The position numbers and the translations under genes were made by a program. 24,536 nucleotides of DNA from a virus: the IMG/VR virus record IMGVR_UViG_3300028045_002445, positions 1 through 24,536 of that record, one strand, 5' to 3'. Shown piece by piece: positions 7,857 through 16,621 of the stretch; position 1 is the stretch's first letter, and each line of letters begins with the position of its first letter. A model generated the notes under the pieces. It had not been told where the DNA came from. It did not search any database and worked only from the letters and a program-made list of their open reading frames with translations.

Positions 7857-8967
7857 AGTTTACGCAAAAGATTTGGGGGTTAAAATTGGCCGCCCACAAA
7901 TAACTGACCATTTTTTTCCAGGTCTTCCTAATAAGTATATTACCATACAGTCTTCCAACAAGATGCCTGGGGCTGTGTACAAATACTGGGATATCGTGCT
8001 GAAGCTAGTCAAGCCCTACCTACAGAAGGAGGAGGTGAAAATCATCCAAATAGGAGGTCCAGAAGAACAGGAAATTCAAGGCGCAGATTATTATTTCTTG
8101 GGATCGACTTACAAGCAAATGAATTATATAATCAAAAAAGCTTCGACACATGTTGGGTGCGATAGTCTTCCTGGGCATATTGCAGGAGCTTATGATGTAC
8201 CCTGTGTAATTGTACATTTCAACTTATATCCAGAAAACTCAAAACCCCTTTGGCATAAGCAAAATAAGTCCATCAGCATCTCTCCAGATTTTTCTGAAAT
8301 AAAACCTTCGTTTAGTACTACCTGCGATAGAATAAACGAAATTAAACCAGAAGTAATAGCTCAAAACATTTTAGATCAATTGGGCATCTCAAATAAAATA
8401 AAATTTAAAACAATCAAAATAGGCAAGCATTTTCATAACGAATGCGTAGAGATTGTCCCAAACTTTTTTGCCTTCTCCCAAAAACTACAAGGAAAACCTG
8501 TAAATATCAGAGCGGATATTCATTTTGATATCAATCACATTATTAAGTGGTGTCAAACTTGTATTGTGAGCCTGCATATTGAACAGCATTTCGACGTTAA
8601 GATTGTAAATGCGCTGACCAATGTAAAACAAATTATCTTTAAATATAAAAAATGCCACAATGACTTAGATTTAAATGAGTTTTTTAATTTTATTAAAAAC
8701 AAAAAAATTAGGCTTTTGATCGTTTGCGAGGACGAAGAGAACATTTCGGACATAAGATTCAAATATTTTGATTTTGATATTATAGAAGACATCAAGCCCG
8801 AAAAACAAATAAATAGCGAGAAATTCTTTTCAAAGAAGCTGTTCATATCTAATGGCGATACATACTCTTCAGAATCTTCCGCAAATAGACTTGACAAATC
8901 TCATAACTTCGTTTATGATGATGCCTCATCTAAAGAATTAGAAAGTTTATACCTATATGAAGAATAA
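7840..8967 (+). CDS. C-terminal half of a GT9 (heptosyltransferase-like) domain plus a second uncharacterised domain
   Basis: 375 residues. Residues 1 to about 185 match the donor-binding half of GT9 glycosyltransferases: KYITIQSSN, then VKIIQIGGPEEQE, the FLGSTYKQMNYIIKKAS helix, and the family hallmark VGCDSLPGHIAGAYDVPCVIV (compare VGNDSGPMHLAAALGxPxVALF). It lacks the acceptor half, which is found at the end of the protein encoded at 5765; together they would make one full GT9 enzyme. Residues about 190-375 are a separate alpha/beta region (ECVEIVPNFFAF, VNIRADIHFDINHIIKWCQ, IRLLIVCEDEENISD) that I do not recognise. The tail is acidic. It overlaps DUF6165 by 17 bases and the next gene by 11 bases. 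Confidence 0.86.
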   Translation: MSHIAEVYAKDLGVKIGRPQITDHFFPGLPNKYITIQSSNKMPGAVYKYWDIVLKLVKPYLQKEEVKIIQIGGPEEQEIQGADYYFLGSTYKQMNYIIKKASTHVGCDSLPGHIAGAYDVPCVIVHFNLYPENSKPLWHKQNKSISISPDFSEIKPSFSTTCDRINEIKPEVIAQNILDQLGISNKIKFKTIKIGKHFHNECVEIVPNFFAFSQKLQGKPVNIRADIHFDINHIIKWCQTCIVSLHIEQHFDVKIVNALTNVKQIIFKYKKCHNDLDLNEFFNFIKNKKIRLLIVCEDEENISDIRFKYFDFDIIEDIKPEKQINSEKFFSKKLFISNGDTYSSESSANRLDKSHNFVYDDASSKELESLYLYEE

Positions 8968-9715
8968 TAAATTATACGGCCCAGATCTCTGGAAGCGCAA
9001 CGAACATGGACTCCTAGAGTCTGTTGATTACGAATTCAATAAAGATGGCTCCGTCAACTGGCGAGCTATGATTAACCCAGAGCATCTTTACCCTAATAAG
9101 GATCACTTTGAGATGCGCAAGATGCCCGTCCCAGAATCTATTGAAGGGTTAGAGGATAACCAGCTTTTAATTAAGCTTAGTGGGATTAAGGAGCTTGCGA
9201 AGCTTAGGGGTATCGACACTGTTAATTATGACATTGTTGAGTCTTCCGAAGAGAGATCTGTCGTCAAGTGCGTTATCACTTTTATTTGCAATTATGAAAA
9301 TCCAACACACCTTTGCGGTGATCATGGTGCGAAGTTCTCCTCCATTGCTAATGCGACACTTCATAACACAAACGGATTCGCCGCAAAGTTTTTAGAATGT
9401 ATTGCTGAGAATCGCGCTTTTGTCCGTACTGTTCGTAATTTCTTGGGTATTCACATTGTCGGAGCGGATGAAATTGACTCGTCTAAGAATAAAGCTCCTA
9501 TCGTAACTCCGCCATCATCCTCTGGAGCTAAGGATATTAGCCCACAAGGCATTTTAAAAGAGAAAGCAGGTACAGACTTCAATTCTTTTCTAACTAAGCT
9601 ACGTAAGCTTTACGCGGACGGTAAATACGAGAACGATCCAGAAGTTATTAAAACCTGGAAAGATTACAAAGATGTCCCAGCGAAAGAATGTCGGAAACTT
9701 CTAAAGCTGGTTTAA
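8957..9715 (+). CDS. Putative phage recombination / ssDNA-annealing-like protein
   Basis: 252 residues, starting inside the last codons of the GT gene. The central segment NATLHNTNGFAAKFLEC followed by ENRAFVRTVRNFLGI and VGADEID resembles the conserved 'A-x-TRA-x-x-RA-LR-x-x-LGI...EE' block shared by phage Rad52/Erf-type annealing proteins. A Pro/Ser-rich linker (about residues 175-190) separates it from a C-terminal helical domain (TDFNSFLTKLRKLYADG to RKLLKLV). This layout, a DNA-binding core with a flexible linker and a short interaction domain, would suit a recombination mediator in a phage with its own polymerase. No nuclease or helicase motif is visible. The gene is certain from composition and overlaps; the function is tentative, and an unknown structural or regulatory protein is the alternative. 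Confidence 0.6.
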   Translation: MKNNKLYGPDLWKRNEHGLLESVDYEFNKDGSVNWRAMINPEHLYPNKDHFEMRKMPVPESIEGLEDNQLLIKLSGIKELAKLRGIDTVNYDIVESSEERSVVKCVITFICNYENPTHLCGDHGAKFSSIANATLHNTNGFAAKFLECIAENRAFVRTVRNFLGIHIVGADEIDSSKNKAPIVTPPSSSGAKDISPQGILKEKAGTDFNSFLTKLRKLYADGKYENDPEVIKTWKDYKDVPAKECRKLLKLV

Positions 9716-10167
9716 AAAACGGCCTCTATAAAATAGGGGTAATCGAAGATTTGGTTTCAATAACAGAAGAAATGTATGCTAAAATCGACAAGCATACTCA
9801 TTTCGGATGTGAATTGAACGTGTCTTCTTTTACCTCTTATTTTTCTAACCCGCAAAGATTTAAAGATTGTTTTTGTTTCGGATACTTTGTTAATGGCGAA
9901 TTAGCTAGTTATATAGTATGGATAAAAACTTATGACGCTAGAGTTAATAAAAAAATTATACAAGAATATATGTGGGTATCCGACCCCAAGACAAAAGGCT
10001 ATGGCATTAAATTATTTAAAAAAAGTTTAGAGTATATAAAAAATATATACAAATTTGAAATAATTTTAGTGGGTAATAGTGAGAAAAATCCTAAGATAGA
10101 AAAATTCTATAAAAAAAATGGCTTCAAATTGGAGGGCGATCTGTTTTACAGCTCAGATATAATGTAA
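9688..10167 (+). CDS. GNAT-family N-acetyltransferase
   Basis: 159 residues; the ATG lies 28 bases inside the preceding gene. The acetyl-CoA-binding signature is present: strand EYMWVSDPKT, then the pyrophosphate loop KTKGYGIKLFKKSLEYI (fits [RQK]-x-x-G-x-G), and the C-terminal GNAT ending NPKIEKFYKKNGFKLEGDLFY. The N-terminal half (residues 15-70) with GELASYIVWIK matches the substrate-binding strands. The likely reaction is acetyl transfer from acetyl-CoA to an amine. Being directly downstream of the glycan module, an amino-sugar substrate is plausible, but host-protein acetylation is equally possible. It converges on the tail operon: its last 22 bases overlap the end of the - strand gene at 10146. 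Confidence 0.85.
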   Translation: MSETSKAGLKNGLYKIGVIEDLVSITEEMYAKIDKHTHFGCELNVSSFTSYFSNPQRFKDCFCFGYFVNGELASYIVWIKTYDARVNKKIIQEYMWVSDPKTKGYGIKLFKKSLEYIKNIYKFEIILVGNSEKNPKIEKFYKKNGFKLEGDLFYSSDIM

Positions 10168-11042
10168 GCCTCTCTTTGCCCACTTACGTTCAATAAAGAA
10201 TCGATTGAAAATTCTCCCAATTCATTTCCAGCAGGAATTGTAATAACGCCACCACCATTAACTGGGAAAGAGGAAGAGCTGCTTTGTAGTATCGCTCCTC
10301 CACTTGGTGAAATAGAAATCTGCTCTGAGGCCGTTCTAACTCTAAACGAAGCTGAGAAATCTAAAGGTATATTTTCTGTTAAAACAATATTAGTGCCTGT
10401 GAAAATATCAGTAATACCAGCATTAACAGAAAACCTTAGATCATTTGCATTAGATCTATCAATAATAACCTCTGGTTCTGTTATAGCGGCAAAAGAATCG
10501 AAACCAGTAAACAGTATTCCACTTACTGCATCTGAAGACTCCCCAAAAGTTAAATAATCCAGCGGAATAACTTTGTAGAATATATTCTGTACCCCAGTTT
10601 GTATATCTAAATCGAGTATATTAAAGGTTATAAATGGATCATCTTTATCTACATTAACAATACCGCCTTTGACAAAATTTGTTAAACCAATTGTGTCTGG
10701 TTGAAATTCAGCATAGTCCCCAGTGAAGACATCTAGTAGTTTTATGTTCTCTTTAGCGAGTCCAGTCACCCCATTCAAATCTCCAGAAAAGAAGCATCTC
10801 AATTCAATTAAGTCTTCAATTATCTCTATATCGGCCATTAACTGTAAGTCTGCCCCAGTTGGCGCAAAAACTATATTTTGCCCTCTAAATTCAAGTCCAG
10901 TGACAGCAAACTTAGGGAATTCGACGAAGAACGAGCCAGACCCACTCAAAAAATCTGATTCTTGATTATTCTGCACGAAGCATTCAAGCTCGTATCCAGC
11001 CGATGCTGGGTGAAGACCAATTACTGCTTCATTAAACCTCAT
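10146..11042 (-). CDS. Beta-rich tail-tip accessory protein, unknown function
   Basis: 298 residues, start overlapping the stop of the J-like gene (ATGA), so it is the last gene of the tail operon. The sequence is beta-strand-rich with many short Gly/Ser/Thr turns (FLSGSGSFFVEF, GDLNGVTGLAKENI, ILFTGFDSFAAITEP) and has no enzyme motif, signal peptide or membrane span. It ends in a Ser/Gly-rich stretch and VSGQREAYIISEL. The style, with recurring TG and SG turns, is the same as in the C-terminal half of J, which fits a fibre or tip component assembled with J. It is in the position where lambda carries side-tail-fibre genes. No family recognised. Confidence 0.75.
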   Translation of the reverse strand: MRFNEAVIGLHPASAGYELECFVQNNQESDFLSGSGSFFVEFPKFAVTGLEFRGQNIVFAPTGADLQLMADIEIIEDLIELRCFFSGDLNGVTGLAKENIKLLDVFTGDYAEFQPDTIGLTNFVKGGIVNVDKDDPFITFNILDLDIQTGVQNIFYKVIPLDYLTFGESSDAVSGILFTGFDSFAAITEPEVIIDRSNANDLRFSVNAGITDIFTGTNIVLTENIPLDFSASFRVRTASEQISISPSGGAILQSSSSSFPVNGGGVITIPAGNELGEFSIDSLLNVSGQREAYIISEL

Positions 11043-14000
11043 AATATTCCAGTTACTCCTATTTGTATAAAATTAAAATTCGGGTTTGTTGAAACTCCGT
11101 TTGATCGTTGCAACGCATCTGCTCTAATCCTCTCTCTTAAATTTGGTTGAACGTTTTTGTAAATCAAGACTTCTTGAAATTTGCCATCAAAACTATTAGC
11201 TGAAATTTGTTCAGATCCTATAGTACCAATGGTATTATTTTTTTGCCCCGTCACTGTATAACCAGATATATAAGACCCATCAAAAGTCATACCTCTAAAT
11301 CCAGAAGTAATCGAATCATCAAAACCTATAAAGCCATTAACTACATATTTTGTATCATAAGCTATTTCAGCGCCAGTGACACCCCAGCCATCTTTAGATA
11401 TATCTCCAGGAAAATCAAAACCACCGAAACCATTACTTGTTCCGCTTTCGGCAAATAAGTATTGATATGGTTGTCCTGCTATTTTACCAGCTCCAAAACT
11501 CACACCACTTGCAAGGTCTAGGAGGTTTTCCGATACAATATAATCTCCTGACCACGAAACGGTGGGAGTTAAATCCCTATTGACCGTATCAAACGAAACA
11601 GTAGCAAAAATTTCAACACCATCAACTCCAGTAATTCTCGCTCCATTATCAATTGTATAATAAACAGCGTTGTCGGGGCCAGAAGCTGTTCTAACGAAAT
11701 CTAAAGCTGGGCTACCATCCAAAATAACCATAGATCCTCCAGTTATAATTTTACCTTGAATACCTGTGATATCTTGAGTAGCATCTTTGCTTCCAAACTG
11801 ATCATGTATTTTACTAACGCGGATGTCGCCTCCACCAGCAAAGGCTAACAATGTACCATCGCTGATCTCTTTTGAAGTAAAAGACCCAGTTACGTTTGAA
11901 TCGTTAGCTCCATCTATTACTAATTGATTTACATCCCCATTAGTGTTGAACAAGCTATAAGCATGGTCGGGCAATTCAATAGATCCTGGTTGCAGTGAAT
12001 GTTTAGAAAGTTTGTTTTTACCATCTCCAGTTGATTGAACTGCAAAAAAGTTATTTTCAAACAATTCATCATCTCCGTATCGCTGGTAAAGAACAGCGTA
12101 TTGGTCGTTATTAAATCTGTACCCAGCGTTATTTGTGCCATTTACCTGCTCTAAAATACTATCTACATTCAAATTAAAATCAAATTCTCCAGTACAAGAA
12201 TAATTTAGAGTTCTTACAGGCAAATCACTAGAATCGGCTACATTAAAAATATTTTGATTTGTGGATAAATATGCAAATGCTCCAGTGCCGCTAGCAGGAG
12301 ATAAATCACCCTGAAAAGAGTTAAAGTAAAACCCGCTGACAGATACTCCAGTTATAGAAGTTTCTGAAAAATAACTCTCTTCGCCAATCTCAGGTTCCTG
12401 TGATTGTATGAAAACCTCTGGAATAGAATCAAAATTTTCTGAGAACTCTACAAAGCGATAGCCAGATTCATTATTTTTTGTTGTTATACCTACTTCAATT
12501 CTATCTTTTTTATTATCAAATATAAAATTACCAGTTTTAGTGGCTATATATATATGATTACTGGTCGAATTTGAAGTTCCAGTAACATAAAAACCGCCAC
12601 TAGCAGAAAGAACTCTGCCTATTTTATCGTAGTTATTTTCAAACTCACCAGTTATCAATTGAGAAGTGAAAACAGCTAGAGATTCAGATCCAGAAAATGA
12701 CTTATCAAAAGAAATAAATTGATTGGTTGTTAAATCCCCACTTCCGCTAAGTAAAAAACTACCAACTTCAAAATCCAAATTCGCAGGCATTCTGTACTTG
12801 TCTTCCCCAGTATAACCAAACGCAATATTTAATTCTTCATTTGTAACAGAGAAAAATTCTTCTTTTTGTAAAAGTTTAAAACCTGTTTCAACTAAATTAC
12901 CCTCATAGTCCTTCAAATTAATAACTTGCCCAGATACACTTTGTATAACTTCAGCCCCTTGACTACCAAAAATATCTTCAAAAGATAAATTAAAAGTGGC
13001 ATTTATAGCGCTGTCGTTTTCGATAAAGGAAACTTGTCCAGTGCCTTCGTTTTCTGAATTATTAAAAGAGGTTTGATATGAAGTATTAATGGAAATATCA
13101 CTGTACTCTAAAAAAGAATTAGTTGCTGAATTAAAATTAAAATCAGCCGCCTCAGTAACAAAAGATGTTGTTGCGGCTAAATCGCTTCTTATTTTTGTAG
13201 TAGCTGTAGATAGCTCTGAAAATACATTAATTTGATAAGAACCTATTTGATCTATCCTAGCAGCTCCAGACAAAACAACATTTGTAACTGAAGTGGCGCT
13301 TTTATTAAATTCGGCAACCACTATATTTGTATTCGGCTCCTCGATAAATACTATGTACTTGTCTCCAACTTTAGTAGCTGGATCGCCAATACTTAATGAC
13401 AAATTCAAAGATGCATCTAAATTTTGCGAAAAAGCTCCAGTGGTTACACTGCTTGGAGGGTTTGGTTTAACTAGCTGGGTAGTAATTAAATCTGGCTGGA
13501 AAGAGTCTGGGTTTACATCAAAAATAGTATTTTCTTCTACAAATTTAAATTTACCAGTGTGGTGGATCGTAGCGGTTACGTTATAACCCATCTCAGCATC
13601 TTCTTTAATACCAAGCACTCTAAAATATTTAGGCTCTCTTCCGCTCACATCTACGCTATAAGAAGAACCAAAAACAGTGTTTGCGTCGTTATTAGAAAAC
13701 CATTGGCTAGAAGCGTTACCTAGGCCACCAACTGCCGTACCCGTTACCTGCTCGTCTATAAAAATAAAGACACCGCTATCTGTATGCTGGTAACTGAAGC
13801 CAGATCCTCCAGAGTTTATTTTTAAACTTATAACTTGTGGGTTGTTTAATTCTTTGTAAAGATCTTGGCTTATTTTACCAGGAAATTTATCAAACTGATC
13901 TGTTCCGCTTGTGCCTACTGGATTAAATATATTTAAAACTCCGCCAGTTAGATTTTCAAATTGATCGCTTTTGAATGCGGGTTCCACCAAAATAGCTGCT

Positions 14001-16621
14001 GGACCTTCTTGATAATCGCTCGATCCATTTGGATTATAATACGCGACAGTTCCGCTAGTACCCACTACTGTGCCAAAGTTTTTGCTGAAATTTCTCATTT
14101 CGTCGTCAACTCTTATAATATCCCCAGGCTCTATCAATAAAGCTTCTAGCCCAGCACCGAAAGATACAGTTTCTGTGGTGTATAAGGACTCAAAAAGTAT
14201 ATATTTAGCCAAACGATGAGCTTGCCCCCTAGAAGTGACGCCAATTCCATCCAACTGCTTAAAATTCAGCCCAACTTGTTTAATAGCTTCTGTGTCTTCT
14301 ACGTATTCTGTTGCTGATGTGAAATTTTTAGTCCTATCTAAGAACGAAACCTCTACTGCAGAAAGTTTTGTGCTTCTATCTACATCAGCATAAGCAAAAG
14401 CTCCTCCTTTGACGTTTAAATTATTAAAAATTAAATGAGGGGCAAATTCTAACTCTGATGGTGGTCCTTGTGGGCTAAGCTTGCCTTCTTTGAAGTAGGG
14501 CTTGTCAACTTTTATATTAACAAAAGAATTGCTAAAATAAGCCATAGCTCTAAAAGTTCGCGCTATATCTTGTATAGCTTCAAAAGCGCTATTCTGATCC
14601 TTAATCGTTATATTGCAACTGAATCTAGGCTCTAAACCTCCAAACCCGTCACTTAGACCTATAAATTCGCCCTTATTATCAACCGCATCGCAATATCTAC
14701 CTATTTCGTATAACGACCATTTATCTACTATACCGACATCCCTTAAATAAGATCCTATTCCGTATCTAGTATTTATTAATAAATCATAATAAATCCAAGC
14801 AGGGTTATCCGTCCAACCTAATTTAAATGTACCATCCCAATTTCTATTAGGTGATAGTTCTGTTCCGATCATATCTTCTAGAAAACCAAATATAATATCC
14901 GATACAAGATCCTCTGGAGGATCTCCAGCTACCCAGTAAGTAAGTCCTGGGGTAGCAACGGCGGCTAGGTTATTGCCTGCAGCGCTTTCTTCTGTTACGG
15001 CTATACCTAAAGTAGCTATAAACACACCATCGCCTTTCAAAACATCAGCGACAATCGACGCACTACCAACATCCCCGTCACTTAATGCAAAAATAAACTT
15101 TGTGAGGTCTGTGTTTTTTATATAAGAATCTTTTATCAACGTTAAGCCCGAAGTCATATTCGTGCCGCCACTAGCATTAAGATTATTTACCGCTGTTATC
15201 ATATCTGGTAAGCTAGTACCGTAATCAGTGACCAAGCTGCCGACATTGCCGTATTCCAAAATAGCTATACTATCTACTGGAAGTCCGTCCGCTACTAAAG
15301 ATGTTAATGCCTCAATAATAGCTGTTTTTGACGAAGACAACCTACTTCCACCCATTGAGGCAGAAGTATCTATTAAAAATATTACTTCAACATCTGTTAT
15401 TTTTAAGGTACTAGGTCTAAAATATAAATCTCCATAAATAATCCTCCCAACAGAACTTCCATTGTCAGAAAACCTTCTATCTCTTAAGTTATTATTTACT
15501 GGAAAATAATTACTTGGGATTAAAACTTTTTTACCTTTTAATTTAAACGTTCTACTAGGGACTTGAGGAAAATATTTTGAATCAATAGCTGTTCCAACGT
15601 AAGCCGAATTTGGGTAAAGGTATGTTTCTGAGTTTATTTCGGAAATAGTACCAACGCCGATTTCTCTTTTTACTATACTGGAAGTGGTCTCTGCTTGAAG
15701 TTTTTTAATTCTGACAAAACTATTAATATCTGTATTTAACAGATTAGGGAGTCTTACATTCTCTAAAGTGAATGTGTACGGCGCTGTTATAACTCCAGTT
15801 ATAGCTATTCTTCCGTTTGCGTTTCCTAGTGTCACTCCTTTGCCAGCTCTAGTGGTAAAAGACGCGAAGGACACCTCGTCCTCTAAGCCTGATGCGTTGA
15901 TTTTTCCTACCGTCACTTCAATAGTAACTGTGGCGGGTAAATTTGTTCCAAGCCTGCTTTTCCCTCCCGAAGTTTCATTTTTATTGGCGTAACTTTTTGT
16001 ATCAAACAACCCGTCAACCTGTAGTCCGATATTTAATAAACTGACATTCTTGTCGTAATTTTCATAATAAAAAGGTTTTTCTAATACTTCTCTAGGTATA
16101 TAATTTTGCCAATTAACAAAATCTCGGTTACCGCCTATTGTTCTAGTATCATAACTACCACTACCATCTCTAGCTCCATTTTTATTTACCCAAGCGCCTC
16201 TAATAGCTACGCCATATTTTTGCAATCTTTGGGGGGTGGCTAATATCTCTGAGCGGGTTTGGAATTCCGAACCGTCTCGAAAAATACAATTATATTTTGA
16301 TACAGTTGGTTTATGAGTACTCTCTCTTAGGGGTATATTGTCAAAATATATACCTTGATCTATGCCGCCCTTAGAAACTCCAACAACATTGTTGTCGCTA
16401 GAAAAATCTTTAATAACCTGATTTGGGTTTAATATATAACCATTCTTATCTACTAATCCAGCAATTGGCCCTTCGCATAACAAGTCCAAAGCTTCATAAA
16501 TCTGAAAACCGACCTTCCCGAATGTGGAAGATGGAGGCATCAAATAAGAAGGTTTCTCTCCTTTCGCCCCAGCGATGGTTAGCTCTTTTTTCCGTTGTAG
16601 GATTTTTTTATAGTAATTCAT
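11039..16621 (-). CDS. J: Tail-tip host-specificity protein J (TipJ-like) with inserted von Willebrand A domain
   Basis: 1860 residues, against about 1130 in lambda J. It forms the tip of the siphovirus tail and contacts the receptor. N-terminal tip domain: FQIYEALDLLCEGPIAGL (about 39-56). A vWA domain occupies about residues 410-585, with a complete MIDAS site: DTSAS (D418, S420, S422), the Thr loop GGTNMTSG (T487, T490) and LSDGD (D515). The canonical J core resumes right after it: NRNWDGTFKLGWTDNPAWIYYDLL (W595), WSLYEIGRYCD, GGLEPRFSCN, RTFRAMAYFSN and IEPGDIIRVDD (to about 850). The remaining ~1000 residues are beta-rich repeats with SG/TG turns. The C terminus (about 1600-1860) looks like a LamG/concanavalin-type lectin domain, ending with DGKFQEVLIYKNV and a terminal helix. 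It overlaps I by TAATG. J identity and the vWA domain are secure; LamG is probable. Confidence 0.95.
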   Translation of the reverse strand: MNYYKKILQRKKELTIAGAKGEKPSYLMPPSSTFGKVGFQIYEALDLLCEGPIAGLVDKNGYILNPNQVIKDFSSDNNVVGVSKGGIDQGIYFDNIPLRESTHKPTVSKYNCIFRDGSEFQTRSEILATPQRLQKYGVAIRGAWVNKNGARDGSGSYDTRTIGGNRDFVNWQNYIPREVLEKPFYYENYDKNVSLLNIGLQVDGLFDTKSYANKNETSGGKSRLGTNLPATVTIEVTVGKINASGLEDEVSFASFTTRAGKGVTLGNANGRIAITGVITAPYTFTLENVRLPNLLNTDINSFVRIKKLQAETTSSIVKREIGVGTISEINSETYLYPNSAYVGTAIDSKYFPQVPSRTFKLKGKKVLIPSNYFPVNNNLRDRRFSDNGSSVGRIIYGDLYFRPSTLKITDVEVIFLIDTSASMGGSRLSSSKTAIIEALTSLVADGLPVDSIAILEYGNVGSLVTDYGTSLPDMITAVNNLNASGGTNMTSGLTLIKDSYIKNTDLTKFIFALSDGDVGSASIVADVLKGDGVFIATLGIAVTEESAAGNNLAAVATPGLTYWVAGDPPEDLVSDIIFGFLEDMIGTELSPNRNWDGTFKLGWTDNPAWIYYDLLINTRYGIGSYLRDVGIVDKWSLYEIGRYCDAVDNKGEFIGLSDGFGGLEPRFSCNITIKDQNSAFEAIQDIARTFRAMAYFSNSFVNIKVDKPYFKEGKLSPQGPPSELEFAPHLIFNNLNVKGGAFAYADVDRSTKLSAVEVSFLDRTKNFTSATEYVEDTEAIKQVGLNFKQLDGIGVTSRGQAHRLAKYILFESLYTTETVSFGAGLEALLIEPGDIIRVDDEMRNFSKNFGTVVGTSGTVAYYNPNGSSDYQEGPAAILVEPAFKSDQFENLTGGVLNIFNPVGTSGTDQFDKFPGKISQDLYKELNNPQVISLKINSGGSGFSYQHTDSGVFIFIDEQVTGTAVGGLGNASSQWFSNNDANTVFGSSYSVDVSGREPKYFRVLGIKEDAEMGYNVTATIHHTGKFKFVEENTIFDVNPDSFQPDLITTQLVKPNPPSSVTTGAFSQNLDASLNLSLSIGDPATKVGDKYIVFIEEPNTNIVVAEFNKSATSVTNVVLSGAARIDQIGSYQINVFSELSTATTKIRSDLAATTSFVTEAADFNFNSATNSFLEYSDISINTSYQTSFNNSENEGTGQVSFIENDSAINATFNLSFEDIFGSQGAEVIQSVSGQVINLKDYEGNLVETGFKLLQKEEFFSVTNEELNIAFGYTGEDKYRMPANLDFEVGSFLLSGSGDLTTNQFISFDKSFSGSESLAVFTSQLITGEFENNYDKIGRVLSASGGFYVTGTSNSTSNHIYIATKTGNFIFDNKKDRIEVGITTKNNESGYRFVEFSENFDSIPEVFIQSQEPEIGEESYFSETSITGVSVSGFYFNSFQGDLSPASGTGAFAYLSTNQNIFNVADSSDLPVRTLNYSCTGEFDFNLNVDSILEQVNGTNNAGYRFNNDQYAVLYQRYGDDELFENNFFAVQSTGDGKNKLSKHSLQPGSIELPDHAYSLFNTNGDVNQLVIDGANDSNVTGSFTSKEISDGTLLAFAGGGDIRVSKIHDQFGSKDATQDITGIQGKIITGGSMVILDGSPALDFVRTASGPDNAVYYTIDNGARITGVDGVEIFATVSFDTVNRDLTPTVSWSGDYIVSENLLDLASGVSFGAGKIAGQPYQYLFAESGTSNGFGGFDFPGDISKDGWGVTGAEIAYDTKYVVNGFIGFDDSITSGFRGMTFDGSYISGYTVTGQKNNTIGTIGSEQISANSFDGKFQEVLIYKNVQPNLRERIRADALQRSNGVSTNPNFNFIQIGVTGIL

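Noticed and set aside
7440-7860. Programmed frameshift joining the two GT9 halves
   Set aside because: A whole DUF6165 gene of about 400 bases lies between the halves in another frame, so a single slip cannot join them.
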